Shown: positions 37,568-50,865, counted from the stretch's first letter. The stretch is DNA of 64,000 bases from Warburgia ugandensis (GCA_035236585.1 CP141139.1:19856990-19920989); one strand, 5' to 3'. Notes: a model not told the origin generated them from the letters alone. Translations and numbers: made by a program.

Positions 37568-39025
37568 ACGCACCTTTCAGCTTAATTAGTTTAATTAGCA
37601 TCCGTCTTTCTATTTATCATGAATGTATAGAAAGCAGAAAAGGAGGATAAATGTGTGGCCATGAACCTTAAACCTAGACTAGATGGAACATCTAATCAAG
37701 TCCTTGTCTTGTGTCTGCATTATTTCCTAACTCCAGCAGTGATTTTAGCCTGGATGTGGTATAATTCTATATACTAGGCCGTGGCCTAGGCTCCACTAAG
37801 TCTGCGCTTTGTTACACTATAAGCAGCCCTTCACTTTACGTGAAAGACTCAACTTAACAATTAAAAACAAAGCAAGGTGACTCAGCAACGCAAATCAGCT
37901 TTCTGTTTGTCGGGACAAGCTACATTAAAATGGATTTGAAGCCTCATTTAATGCATTTTGAGGAGCATGATAGTTATGTTTATTAGAAGTCACTTTTGAT
38001 GATCTCAAATGAGGAATTGATTATACATTTATTCTTTAATAACTTGCAAGAAGTTCCAATCAATATAGCCTAATATAGAATGAAGGGATAAGTTAGACGT
38101 GTTCGACAGGGTCGATGAACCCTACTATAGAAGAATGAAAGTGGTCCATAAATTCACAAGCAAACAATGTGCACCAACACCTTGTTCAGCGGTTGAATGG
38201 ACTATGCAAGTATTTATTTATATAACAAATCGTTAAGTATATAATAATACACAAAACGATGGCCTCGCGCATGTGTTTGGTATCTATTTGATGCTCTTTC
38301 CTGCAATGCCATTATCAGTTTAAGCAATGGGGAGACAGCCACAGAAGAGACACCTTCTTCACTACTAGGCTAGAAGGCCCTAGATCATACCTGTGAACTG
38401 AATTCAGGAACCGTTCAATTAGAAGTGGCTTAATTGATGGCGAGTACCTACTGAGAAGGCCGAAATTGCTAACCTGGACCATTATCAACTCCACATAAAA
38501 TCTAGTCTAAAAGGAACGATGATTCTCGTTGATGGCTTAAGATCTCTAAGAAAGCTTCGAGTCTCAACTTTGATAATCTCAATAGCTTTTGTACGGCCAC
38601 GGCCCCTTGATCAATAAAAATTACCATTTCTTCAGAAGAATATTTATTCCTTCCTTGCTTCAGAAGTATCTATGATCATTTGGCGACAACGAGAATTAAG
38701 ATATTTTGATTATATAATGGATTTGGAGAAAAAAAAGTATTGACTTTTTGCTACGTACTATAATTAAGCCTCTAGTAACCTTTTATTATGAGATTATAGT
38801 GCCAAGCAGTGAGATGTTGAGAATGGAAACTAGATTTCATGATCCTAAAACATAACTATATACAACTGGGGATATATACTTAATTGTTGATACTGAAGAA
38901 ACTAAGAATTGAACAGAAATTTTTCTTAATCTTGCAAGCTATTTCACCAGATATCGCAGCAAAGAATGGAGTTTCAGAGTACCACAATCCTTTGCCTTTA
39001 TCAAGTTGTTGTTTTGCACTAGTAA
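37568..39025. other. Unassigned AT-rich DNA
   Basis: No coding sequence or known element recognised. Confidence 0.45.
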
Positions 39026-39035
39026 ATAATTGCAG

Positions 39036-39215
39036 ACGGGGAGCTTGGCACAACAGTAGAGTTATTGTCGTGTGAACTTGAGGTCACTGGTTCAAGTTGT
39101 GGAAACAGCCTCCTGCAAAATACAAAATAAGGCTATGTACTATTGACCCTTGTGGTCTGCCCCTTTTCCAGACCCCGCACACATAGGAGCTTCGTGCACC
39201 AGAACTGTCCTTTAG
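39036..39215 (+). mobile_element. Au-like SINE, copy 1
   Basis: It begins GGGGAGCTTGGCACAACAGT (pol III A-box region) and continues through GGTCACTGGTTCAAGT (B-box) and CCCTTGTGGTCTGCCCC to GCTTCGTGCACC. This matches the tRNA-derived Au SINE plan. ATAATTGCAG at 39026-39035 and 39216-39225 is a 10-base target duplication. Confidence 0.88.
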
Positions 39216-39225
39216 ATAATTGCAG

Positions 39226-42176
39226 CATAACCTAATCTTTCCTTTCCTCTTAAGTGTATATCAATTTCTGCATTCTACTATATTATGAGATTTTAGGCAA
39301 TTAGAGGTTTTTTGCAAGAAACTGATGCAACAATCTAGTTGTTCCTTTTGAGTTGCACACTATCATTCGTGTTGGTTCTAAACATTCAAATTGTAGCCTA
39401 TCATAATATCATTGAGACTTGATCAAAGAAAGAAAGAAGATTCCGAAATAGCTCATAACAGAATGCAAAGTCCAAAAACTCAAAAAGTTCTAAGATGAAC
39501 AATGCAGGGATTCTCACGGACTATATGTCTCATCCAGTGTTAAATCTAGCAACTGAAAGTGTTGGAGCCCAACTATAATTTAGCCTCTAATATTTTCCCT
39601 TGGAACTAATGACCAGACACCATATAAATCTCGGAAGTGCTATGGGAAATGATGAAGAGTAAAATAAGTCTTGATCTGAAGTGGGAATAACTTGAAAAGG
39701 CCATAAAGGAAAGAACTGATATTTGCTACAAATTTGATTCAAATATTCCAACACGGCACACATGAATAAATGGAAGTGTAACAAATTGAATTTTATTTTT
39801 TATTTTTTGGTTATATTTGGTCATAAATGATCACGAGCGCTTATATGGCTATGTGTTTGAGGAATGGATCTTCAATACTCTAAGGATGTGTTTGGATACC
39901 CGTTTTACAGTTTTCTTTATAAGGAACAACTGAATGTTTGGAAAAAAATGGCTTTGAATATAGGAATTTTTTCTTCATTTTTTTTTTCATATACCCAATT
40001 AAACAAGGAAAGGGAAAACTACGTAATGTGCTTTGAAAAGCTACTACTTGTAGGCTGAGTTTGAAAACTAGATGCCAGAGATTTTTTTTTTTTTTTTTTT
40101 TTTTGAAAAAAAAAATGTATCTAAAAGCAGCCTAAATATATCTCTATTCCCGAGTTATGATAGCACTAAACGATCCAACCATCCAATTAGTGGACCCCAA
40201 ACAGATCGTTAAAATTTAATTGCTCAAAAGTTTTGCATTTAATGGACAAGAATCCACTAACCCTCGGTAGCTTCTTCCATGAACCATGCACAAGAGGACT
40301 ACCACATTGTGACCTTGACATGCCAACTAACATCCCCTGTAGGTGGTTGTCATGGACCCACATCTAACAGCCTCTTATTAAGGGTGCATGAAAGGCATGT
40401 AAAGGTGCGTGGGCCTAGAATGCCTCCATTATCTATTAGTGATAATCATTATTATTGTTATTATATCCGGTATAGGTCGCAAATGGAGCAAACCCATGTT
40501 CTATGCTCACAAAGAAGCTCACATGCAAGCTCCTCCAGATATGTGTCCCACTATGATTCTCTTTGCTTTTCTCTTATATCCCACCATGATTGTCTTATTA
40601 CACAAGATCAAAGACAGTTTCAGTGCACAAAGCTCCTACGAGGCTCTCTCTTAAATATCCTACCATAATTGTTTTATCACACAAGATCGTAAAGGAGAAT
40701 AAGTTCAGGGCCCTCTCTCTCTCTCGAGGCCAAGGAAAATCCATATCGCGGGATGGTAGTGGACGAAGGAGCTTCCGCTCCTTTATCTTCAAGTCACTCA
40801 TTCCAAGTCAAGGACAAATTCCCATCACTACAAGATCTTCAAACCTTTGAAAAGATGCCACTGAGTGTCCATGTCCCATGCATGCACAAGAAAACCACAA
40901 AGGAACCGGACAAGTCACTAATTCAACCGACAGCCCATGCTTCTCGTTCAAACACAATAAAGCAATCAAATATTCTAGCCTTCCCTCGTAGATTCATTCG
41001 CTGAATGTTGAAGAAAGAACTACGAAAGGAAAAAGAAGAAAATAAGTTAATTTAACCACCTAACTCTCTTTTGGAAGCATCCTCTGTGTATTTTCTCTCA
41101 CTCAAAAATGCTTTGGTTTCCCTGTTTTCCTTAACCTAGTAACAAAGGTTTCTTTATTTATTTCTCGTTCTTAGAACATACGCTAAGCAGTTTGAAATAT
41201 TGGTTTCCATGTACCATTTAGCTTCTGTGGTTGCTGGCCGTCCATTCATTTTTCTCAAATCGCTTTTAACTTATTCCAAACAACTGTTTAAATGCTTGAC
41301 TTTCCTGGGTCGATTCCTTTTGTCCAGGATCACTTTTCCTGAATGTGTATGAATCAAACACCTACATTATGTATGATTCAGGAGAATCAAACAAGACATT
41401 TGAGTGGTGGCCGACTTGCACGGAGTTAACTCCTTTTGCCTACAGCTCGTAGTTGTCAATTCCGTTCCAGTGGCCGTTTGTTTTGTGCGATCTGGAAATT
41501 CCTCAATTTGGGAAAAAATTTCTGGAGGTTGTTCTGGTATTCTTATTTTAGAAATAAAAATAATAAAAAGATTGAAACTTCGTAAAATTCTGGTGTTCTG
41601 AATAATAGCTGCCTTTGGTTCAACTTTAAACTTTTTGAAGTGTTCTGAATAACCTTGCTTTCGTTATTCTCTCTCTATATGTATAGATGGAGAGAGAGAG
41701 AGATACATACATACATATTATATATGTGTGTATAGATATGTATGTGTGTGTGTATTTGAACACACACATATAAGAATGATAAATCCAAGAGCTACTTTAC
41801 TTATATTGTGCTTGCTTTTTTTGTTTTTATTAGGTTTAAGTCATTCACTATGTCAGGAATGGCTTAGATGGCTTATGAAAGCAGGGTGAGTAATGAAAAT
41901 TTGACCTGGTTCTATTTGATCTTATGCCAAATTTGTCTTTCATTTAAGTTCCTAAATGCTTTTTGAGCAAAAGCCTCAAAGTAACCTATTTTTACCGATC
42001 GGTTTCTCTTCTCTCCTTTCCATCATCTTTTCCAACCGAAACAAAGCATGAGGTACATGAAAACCAGTCAGTCAACATAAACAAAAACCAAAAAAATTGA
42101 AACAAAAATGAAAATAAAATCATATAATTAAACTCATCAAGAAATAAGAAGGCCAAGTCTTCTTAAATATTTCTCT
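39226..42176. other. Unassigned DNA with small repeats
   Basis: No gene recognised. It contains a T-run at about 40082-40104, a 79-base-period direct repeat (about 40575-40612 and 40654-40692) and mixed GA and (TG)n microsatellites at about 41691-41770. Open frames at 40279-40850 overlap in several frames and carry no family motif. Confidence 0.45.
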
Positions 42177-42398
42177 ATCAAACCAAATTCCCCAAGTTAT
42201 CAATAGAAGAAACCCACACGAAGCCTCTGACATGAAACCTATTTCTCCAAATTGATTCATAAATGAAACTCACATGGAACGCATTTCATCAGATCGGATC
42301 TTGAACCCCATTTCACCAAATTGATCGACAGATGAAATCCACATGAAACCTATTTCTATAATTCAATCGATAGATGAAACCGACATGAAACATCCAAT
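42177..42398 (+). repeat. Decayed minisatellite, about 42-base unit
   Basis: Five or so imperfect units with ACATGAAACCTATTTC, CCAAATTGAT and AGATGAAA recur. Clear copies are at about 42230, 42303 and 42342. Confidence 0.6.
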
Positions 42399-44939
42399 CT
42401 TCAGTCTTGAAAGTAATGGTACACGTGAGATCCTTTCAGATGTGTAGTCTAGGTAGGGTCTTAAGGGAGGTGACTGAGGAGGGGCTCCTAAGGGACCTAC
42501 TAATCAGTGCATATCTTGATAGGAGGGCTGGGATTGGAACGGAAGATTTCCAAAAGCACAATAATACATCACAACCAACTCATTTAGGAGCTGTGATTTG
42601 CATAGAAGTGAAATTTTTAAATACATGTAGAAATTAGAGGAACTTTATTGTAAATCCTACCAAAGTTTTTTTTCAATCAAGCTCGGGCCTTCTACTGTAA
42701 TGGTTCAAGAAGGGGCTTTCTTGCACTAGGTCGCTTCTTGGTTTAGGATTATACAGAAGACCTGCTTGCCTACCAAAAAAAGAAATTTGTTTTTGAGTCA
42801 CTGATGCATATACATATACAAGATTCTAGAATTATATACATATATATATAACTCATAAATTACAGCACCATGAATTTTTTTAATTGAGCAAAAGGACATA
42901 ATGCCCACCATCTCATCATACCAGCAAGCACAACAAAAGGATGAATTTTAAGGAGTAGATTTCTTCACATACTAAAGAAAGAAAAGTAAATATAAGATGG
43001 ATGGCTTCTCGGTTTTATATTACGAATAAGAAATAAAAGCTGCTGTCTATCGTAAATCAGTGAAGCCCTTTCAATTTAGTTCTCGACCAACACTTCCTAC
43101 AAAGCACTTCGAACGGCCCTTTCTTTTTGCCCAAGGAAGCCCACCTTTGGATGATTAAACACATTCATCTGATTGTTCCAATCACAGTATCTCGTACCTC
43201 AAACAACATTTGGATTAGATAATTCTTTTTCTTTGTCTTAACAGCATGAATTGGACAATTCTATCATCTAATACTATTATATCGCAAGAAATAGAAGGTG
43301 AGACACTTGATATAAACAGCAGTTTAAATTCAAGTCCTAGAGAACAAGTTTTAGGATGCTAAAATCATATGATCATCTTGATTTCAGTTTACGAGACATA
43401 TCAAATAGGAAGCAATGAAATGATTGGGTCTGATCATCCAAAGATGAACTCCCTTCGAGCCAAAAAAATAAGATTGCTTTGTAGAAAAGTGCTGTATAAG
43501 GCCTTCGACCTAGCATTGGGTGCGTGCTTCCATCTCCAAACGAAATCGTTAAGAGCTTGTGTTTCGTGAAGTGGTGCCGTCTTCTCTTGTTGTACCAGCC
43601 AAACTAGGTTTAGTTGCTTTCATCCAGTCTCGTGGCTGATTCACATCTACTTGGCCACTAATTTGTTACTTATTTCTCTTTCTGCAAAAATCCATCTACC
43701 TATCCTCCATCAAATGCAAGTAACAAACTTTTCAAACCTCTTTATATCCGATGACAATGGCGGTGGAAATCAAGCCCTCATATCTCCCCTCTTTTCTATA
43801 AAGTTCTAGATTAGACTGTCAAAGGATATTGCTTCAAAGTAAAATAATTTGCCAAGTTAAACTGAAATCCTCTAAAAAATAATAGAAAGATAAGAGGAAA
43901 GCCGCGGAAAGGGAAGATGGGATTCGCAAATTTTCCTCGGACGTGCAAGTGGGTCAAACACGACAAGAGAAAAATGGCCGTCTTACTCGTTATTGACATT
44001 TTCTCTAAAGCTTGAGAAAGGAAAATTTTCCCCTGATCAGCGTATCTTGCAGGAATTCAATTCTTCCTTTAACCATAAGCACTTTTTTAGTAAGTCTACT
44101 TGTCTTAAGTGGTTGGCCGACGGCGACTGAAAAGTAAAAAATTCATTGTGGCAGGTGATGCACAAGTGGGCTACGCCTTTCGATCCCTTTCAGTGATCTA
44201 AATGTTTCACATCATGAGAACTCATCTTAAATAGGATACATTCTCATCCATCACACACTTAACCCTAGCAATATGAATGCTAAAGAATTTCCATAAAAAT
44301 ACCGTCTATCGTAAATAGTTTGAGCGTCCATTTTATACCTCAGATCATCCAATTCAAAAAGTTATCATAAAAGTTACTCAACTCGATAGCAAATCTAGTT
44401 ACTAGACAAGTCAAGCTTTTCCAAGTCACTAACAAGTTGCTTCAAATGTTTTGATTGAAGGGACCTGAGGCAGAGTTATCACCTACTAATAAGTCGGCCA
44501 ACTCCGTGGCAGACTTGTTAGTTAAACAGCATGTTCATGGGCCTGAAATGTTGATTACCTATAATCTTGTAGATCAAGAATTGGAAGATTGAGCAACACA
44601 TGCATTTGGATGGTCATGATATCTTTGTTTTGTGTCTATCATTTGCTTATCATTCGAATGGCCTTTTTACTCTTCGACTAACTGGGTCAAGCTGCAAGTA
44701 TTCCTTAATGCAATTCAACGATTCAAAAAAAGAAAAAAGAACGAGTGGAGTTAATTCGACTCGCTTCTCTCTCGAGTTTGAGTCGAGCTTTCGAGCTTGT
44801 CAATTATGTCGAGAACTGAATGTCTTGGATCACGAAAATATGCATCCTGCCTGTAGTTTTACCTATTGTGGAGTAAGCGTGGATTTTGTAGTCGCATGAC
44901 CAGCGAGCTTGGAAACAAGTTTTTAAATAACGGCTGCTA
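42399..44939. other. Unassigned AT-rich DNA
   Basis: No gene or element could be assigned. A stretch at about 42690-42775 (GGTTCAAGAAGGGGC onward, before an A-run) looks repeat-derived but was not identified. Confidence 0.4.
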
Positions 44940-44950
44940 GAAGAGTTTGA

Positions 44951-45129
44951 AGAGGAGCCTTGGCATAATGATAGAGTTGTCGTCATGTGATCTTAAGGTC
45001 ACAGGTTTAAGGCGTAGAAGCAGCCTCTTGCAAATTCCAAGGTAAGACTACATACTATTAACCTTTTTGGTCCACCCTTCTCCACACCCCGCATACATGG
45101 GAGCTTTGTGCACTGGGCTGCCAGTGTTG
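44951..45129 (+). mobile_element. Au-like SINE, copy 2
   Basis: AGAGGAGCCTTGGCATAATG to GGGCTGCC, with TGGTCCACCC in the middle, same family as copy 1. GAAGAGTTTGA at 44940-44950 and 45130-45140 is a perfect 11-base target duplication. Confidence 0.9.
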
Positions 45130-45140
45130 GAAGAGTTTGA

Positions 45141-46255
45141 TCACGTTTTTTTAAGTAAATTTCAAATGAAAACTAATTAATGCTTAGTATAAAAGCTTAT
45201 AATTTGTTATTGCATGATGATGCAAAGCTTTATATTCTTTAAATGCGTACTTTGATCAGGCACATGGGTGTAACGATCTGGGCCTTAGATTTGGTGGGTC
45301 ATCATGTGGGCGGCTATTTAAAAACTATACTTGTCGGACGATCCTAACTACAAGACAATTCCACTTTCAACTACTGAATGTACCCGCTGATCAACTATCC
45401 ATCTTGAGGACACAAATCACATGGCTGAGTTCATGTGGTACTCGCTGTGACTTTTGTGCCACCCACAGAATACTGATCCACTTGCGACACATTTAGACGA
45501 TCAATCGCCGCACATGTGTATCACATGTACAATCGTGATTACCTGGAAGTCTCCAAACTCAGCTCAATTTTCTAGCATCATAATCAAAGTTAATTGTAAT
45601 TAAATGCTAGATCAAATAATTGCTAAATAATGCGAGGAATGGTCTGGTGCAGAAACTAGGCACTGATTTTGAACGTAAAAATCAATTTATACTGAATTAT
45701 ACCTGGAGATTGGAGACAACATATCTCGAGGCAGATCTAAAGGGTTTAATAGGCTAAATCCCAAGGCAGTTATGTAGTGTGATGACACACAGAATAATGT
45801 TGTATAGACTACAATAAATGGTTGGTCTTATTTTAATTTTCTGGTGTGAGGGTCGATATATCTTAATCCCTAAGTCTTCTCCTTTGTTTAAATCTAGGAA
45901 TTTAAGTAGAGAAAGAGACAGATTTGATCCATTAAATAAAGGAATGTATGAACTTTTTTTTAATTCCAGGAGAAAATATGTCATTCCTTTGGTACAATCT
46001 TACTCCATTAAATACTTTGCATTAATGCTTTCTCGTGAAGTTCAGAGTTTAACAATGTCCACTTATCCCCCATACCAAAGCCTCCATTAACTGAAAGCAG
46101 AAGCAAACCTCTAACTCCCATATTTCAATTAAAACCATTCTGGGGTGTCGTGTGTAATGTTGTAGGCACTATCACAAAAAAACTCTAAATAATTAAATTT
46201 TTGTGAAAGCTCCTAACTTCTTATATCAGCTCCTCTGCCTTTAATTCTTTTCATG
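45141..46255. other. Unassigned AT-rich DNA
   Basis: No coding sequence or element recognised. Confidence 0.4.
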
Positions 46256-46830
46256 AGAATAGAGAGATTGAGAGGGAGTTTACCTAAAGAATCCAAGTAG
46301 ATTGGAACAATAGAGATGTGCATTTGGAGTAATGTGTGATCAGCAGATGCCACTCAAACTAAAAGGAAAATTTTATAGGATAGCCATAAGGCTTACCATA
46401 CTCTATGGATTAGAGTGTTGGGCAATTAAGGAACATCATATTCATAGAATAAGCATCGTGAAAATGAGTATATTGAAATGGATGAGTGGTAAAACAAGAA
46501 AGGATAAAATTACGAATGAAAACATTAGATAAAACTTAGGGGCATCACAAATAAGTAACAAGATGAGAGATATTAGACTTAGATGATTTGAATATATCCA
46601 AAGGAGACCTAAAACGGCACCAGTTAGAAGGAGTGAGGCAATGCAAGTTGAAGGTTCTAAAAGGGCAAGGGAAAGGACCAAAAGAACATAGATAGAAGTT
46701 GTGAGAAAAGATCTAAAAACTTTGGACCTAAATAAAGCCATGATACTTAATAGATGGAAATGAAGGAACAAGATTCATGTGGCAAACCCCTAATTAGAAT
46801 AAACTCTTAATGATGATGATGATGATGAGT
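46256..46830 (+). mobile_element. RTE LINE fragment, 5'-truncated
   Basis: Similar to 1260-1827, starting at the same point as GAGATTGAGAGGGA and reading the end of the RTE protein (KMSILKWMSGKTRKDKI, then VRRSEAMQVEGSKRAR) with stops in between, and ending in an ATG/TGA repeat (46811-46830). A short 5'-truncated insertion is usual for LINEs. It is non-coding now. Confidence 0.85.
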
Positions 46831-47277
46831 AATTCAAAAGTTCTTGCAGATTTCTAATTCAGTGAAAACTTACATATGTATAATATATGAAATGAAACTC
46901 AAATTTGAAAAATAATTTATCAAATTCTCAAATATTATAAATAAATCTAGTTATTAATGCAAACTAGAAGTTTTAATCTCCCCAACTTCTACAAAAATTT
47001 TCTATGCCCACTTGTTCTTAAAACTTTGTGACTATGGTCGTTGATGATAGGTAATAAGCAAAAAAAATGGTACAAGTCGACTGCACCATAAACCATTAAA
47101 GCTACAATGAATGGGATATGTCGTGAGCCAGCCTTAATTTGATCACGACTGTCTGATCCATTAGATGTCTTTCATTACATTGTTTGGAATGTAGAGTAGA
47201 TTTGCAAGAACAATGTATACAAAAGTAATAAATCCCTACGCAATTGGTTGCAGATAATATGAGGCCTCTCTTCGTCC

Positions 47278-47359
47278 CCTTTAGTTAAAGGTTTGAGGTG
47301 GCACTTCTCCATTCGTTACCTTTAGTTAAAGGTTTGAGGTGGCACTTCTGCATTTGTTA
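47278..47359 (+). repeat. 41-base tandem duplication
   Basis: Two adjacent copies of a unit starting CCTTTAGTTAAAGGTTTGAG at 47278 and 47319, differing at about three positions. Confidence 0.95.
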
Positions 47360-47742
47360 GGAAGATTTCTAAGTACACAGAAGGATTAGGATAATAGATT
47401 TTACATAATTTGCTTTATAAGTCTTTGTTGAAAAAACAAAAACAAAAGATCCTATGTGGTGATCTTAGGATAGGCCTGCCACCTAAAGAGGGTTCTGTGA
47501 CCACAAACAAGCCATTACTTGATTACATGACAAGTCCTACCATTTGGTCAAAAAGTTTGCATGGTACATACCAGAGATGTTCTATCCTTGTCTTTGTGCT
47601 CCATTAGGTAGATGTCGATAAATTCGTTCTAAATAATTGATGTTTTCCTCAACAGTCCCCATCACATGTTCTAAACTCTACAAGTCTCAAATAATTGAAT
47701 CATTCTCATAATTTTTTAGCTAATTACAAACTTACTAAATAA

Positions 47743-47920
47743 AAGGGCAGCCTAGGTGCTAAAACTTTCACATATGGAGGTTTGGAGAAGGGACAGACCA
47801 CAAGGGTCTATAGTACACAGCCTTACTTAACATTTTTGCAAGAGGCTATTTCCATGCCTTGAACTCATGACTTCAAGGTCATACGACAGCAACTTTACCG
47901 TTGCACCAAGGCTCCCCTTC
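47743..47920 (-). mobile_element. Au-like SINE, copy 3
   Basis: Minus-strand copy. The plus strand reads GGGCAGCC at the left and CAAGGCTCCCC at the right, with CCACAAGGGTCTATAGTACA within. An 18-base target duplication, TACAAACTTAC[T/C]AAATAA, lies at 47725-47742 and 47921-47938 with one mismatch. Confidence 0.92.
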
Positions 47921-47938
47921 TACAAACTTACCAAATAA

Positions 47939-48501
47939 TGTACAATATTTTAAAGTAATCCCTATGTCTGAACTTTGTAACTGTAGGTACAAAAAAAGGC
48001 ATGCCACTAACATATATATAATGAGGCAACTTCACCGAACTTATTAGTTCTTAGGACCCTATAGAGCTTTATAATTTTGAGTTGCTTCGAATTCACAAAA
48101 AATAACCCACACTCATGAATGTTGGACTAAATTTTAACATTCTTGAATACTATTTTGCTATCCTTAAGAGAGTTTTAGAACACTTTAGAAGCTTGCATTC
48201 ATGATTTTTCAATATTACATAATACTAAAATATTATTATTATAATATGAATTCTTAGAATTAAGAACTAGAAGAAAAAGAAAAGAAAACGTAGATGATAT
48301 AGAGTGTCAAAAAACCTACATCTAATAACTGTGAATGCCAAAACAACCATTGTAGATCATAGCAACCCAAAATCACAGTCGTTGGAACTATGAATACCAG
48401 CTACCGTGGAAGAACAAGAACATGAAAAAAAAAAAGGAAAGAAAGGAAGGCATAAAGGGAACCATTTTCTACTAGGTTGTGGGCTTCTTAGAACAAAAAC
48501 T

Positions 48502-48599
<98 letters not shown>

Positions 48600-49178
48600 G
48601 GGTCTTCCAAGAGGCTCAGAGAATCACCTATGATGGCCTTTTGAGAGAAAACTCAATAAGGATTTTAGTACATAGCTTTTACACTAAAGTAGGAATTCCT
48701 GCTCTCTTTTCTGCATTGATAAGTGCCAGACATTTAGAATGTTATCTCTATGTGTTTGGCATTCTTTGAGTTCTTGAGCTCTAGAAATCTACTGGGTTTT
48801 TTGCCGTCATTCATGAATGCCAAAGGTCAGAATTTGTGAGCTCTAGAACTCTATATGTACCATAGATCTTGTCGGCACAATGGGTCTCTTTGGCATGGGA
48901 ATAACAACCCTACATATTAAGTTATTGATGGAATGAGTTTTACCCCAACACTTTAAAATATTTATTTTAAAATGACAAAATGTAAATAAACTTATTCATG
49001 AAATACTGGGCCCAAGGATTCAGGGTTATTTTAGGTGCCTCATATTTCAATAGCTCTTCTAATCTACTGCATGCCTCAACTCTAGCTAAACCCATCTTTT
49101 GAAAGATCTGAACCTATCACAATTTTGTCCATTGTCGCAAATGCGTTGTGCACTAAAAATCTCAAGAATAGATGATCC
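47939..49178. other. Unassigned DNA
   Basis: No gene recognised apart from the GA tract at 48503-48597. Frames through that tract are artefacts of the repeat. Confidence 0.4.
48503..48597 (+). repeat. (GA)n microsatellite, about 47 units
   Basis: A pure GA run. Confidence 0.97.
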
Positions 49179-49468
49179 TACCTATTTTTAGGCAATATTA
49201 TTGGCCACTTTCCATCAACTTAAGCTTTTCAATAGAATGATAGTTCAACATGGTATTAGATTCTTATTTGACCAAGAGGTCCTAAGTTCAAATCCTTAGA
49301 CTCCCATTTATCAAATTAATTTCGAATGCACAGTAGATAAGCATTTGCTTGGTTTTGCATGCAAGTACCCAAACAAAGGGCCTTCTAGGTGAAGGGTATG
49401 TTAGGTATATAAATATTGCTAGCCCATTTCCTACAAGTTTAAACTTTTAGTTGAATGGTAATTCAACA
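49179..49468 (+). mobile_element. Possible TRIM/SMART miniature LTR element
   Basis: Two diverged direct repeats of about 70 bases, 49179-49250 and 49399-49468, both end in TTCAACA. The second begins TGTTAGGTATATAAATATTG. TGGTATTAGA directly after the first resembles the tRNA-iMet primer site. About 150 noncoding bases separate them. It is non-coding and old. Confidence 0.5.
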
Positions 49469-49469
49469 A

Positions 49470-50700
49470 CCACTACCATGGGTGTAAATTGTATTACTTG
49501 AAATTGCAGGACCAATAGGAACTAGACCAAATAATTAGAAAATGATTATTCAATTAGAACTAATAGTAAATTTTTTATTATCATTTTAAAGAACTAAATC
49601 TTATTGGTATGGTCTCAATTTTTACCCCAAGATACCCATATCAAAATCAGGAGCCCAAAAGTATTAATTAGCAATTTAGTATACATAACTATCATTATAA
49701 TATTATTTTAAGCTTTCGTATATTAGAAAATAAAATAATAATTTACATCTAATAAATTTTATTACTAATTAATAATTAGTTGTCCTTTTATACTGTTTTA
49801 GGTCATAATTAACTTTTATATACTATCAATATCTACATAATATGTGTATTTTATATTATGCTTTTACTTGTCTACACAATAATTAAACAACAAATATATG
49901 ATCACATAGTATACAAATATTTAAATAAACAAAAATTATACGCTAACCTAACTTTCAGCATCTTAATTGTTTGTAATTTGCAATTTTTCTCCTTTATATT
50001 CTAGAACCACTAGATACCCGACAATTGGACCAAGACTAGTGGTAAGGAAACAATTTTCAAATTAGGAACCAAACTCCGGAATGGTGTGATACTGAAAAAT
50101 GTAAATTCTTAATATTACAATTCGGGTTTTTCATAGAACCTAACTGGAGTTGGACCATTTATACCCTAGCTACTACTTGCTTCAGTTTTAAAATGGATGA
50201 TGAACGTTTCACACTCTATTTTTCAACTTAAAATGCACCTGCTAGAATTATCCAATTGATGAAATTTTTGTGCATATCACGTCTAGAATGGTGCAACATT
50301 GTTATGGTTCGGACCTTCTAAAAGGTGGGTCCTGATGGATTTATAGATTGCCCAAGTGTGGTATGGGTGTGCTCCTAATCTTATCTTATCTACTCATTAA
50401 GGGTGCAGATAGCAGGGAAAAATATTTCACGCTTAAATGAACATTTTTATTAACAGAATTTGAAATGTGAAAAACAAAATCTGATGTAATGAATGTTTGG
50501 TCTTAAGTCCTAACTTTTCCACGAGCTAAGTAGCTTAATTCAAGATCGAACAGTTTCACGTTTGTTTTCAAGATCCCAGAACAGCAAAGAAGTTACCCCA
50601 CGAAGACTAGAAATTCCGGATAAGGATAAAGAGCACAGCAGGGTTGGCAATTGTGGGCATTGGCAACCGAGCAAATTAAAGAGCTTTTCACGTTACGCCA
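49470..50700. other. AT-rich DNA upstream of the HIPP gene
   Basis: No coding sequence recognised. It is very AT-rich at 49560-49950. The part nearest the gene, from about 50600, probably holds its promoter. Confidence 0.4.
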
Positions 50701-50708
50701 CACCTACC

Positions 50709-50714
50709 CACGTG
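50709..50714 (+). promoter_or_regulatory. G-box (CACGTG)
   Basis: A perfect palindromic CACGTG about 145 bases upstream of the TATA box. G-boxes bind bZIP and bHLH factors in plants. A role here is inferred from position only. Confidence 0.35.
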
Positions 50715-50858
50715 ATCCCACGCTTTTATTTGATGGATCATGACACCCCCAAACCGAACACTTTCACGTCTATACGCTTCACCTTAAAAGGATCTACTTT
50801 CCACATCCCATTTATCTTTTGTCCATCCTTAGTTTTTGATACGCAACCCTCTCATCCC

Positions 50859-50865
50859 TATAAAT
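50859..50865 (+). promoter_or_regulatory. TATA box of the HIPP gene
   Basis: TATAAAT in CCCTATAAATCTG, followed by a CT-rich leader. It implies transcription start near 50890 and a 5' UTR of about 290 bases before the ATG at 51180. Confidence 0.6.

Noticed and set aside
39036-39215. A tRNA gene at the B-box GGTTCAAGT
   Set aside because: The body is the Au-like SINE and the other four copies share it; no full cloverleaf.
42690-42780. Another SINE copy at GGTTCAAGAAGGGGC
   Set aside because: It has a B-box-like word and a following A-run, but no A-box, no target duplication and no second copy in the window.
46236-46840. TAATTC as a target duplication for the second LINE
   Set aside because: The left occurrence does not abut the LINE start and the word is too short to be significant.
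48406-48769. Arg-Glu repeat proteins
   Set aside because: Same cause: the GA tract at 48503-48597.
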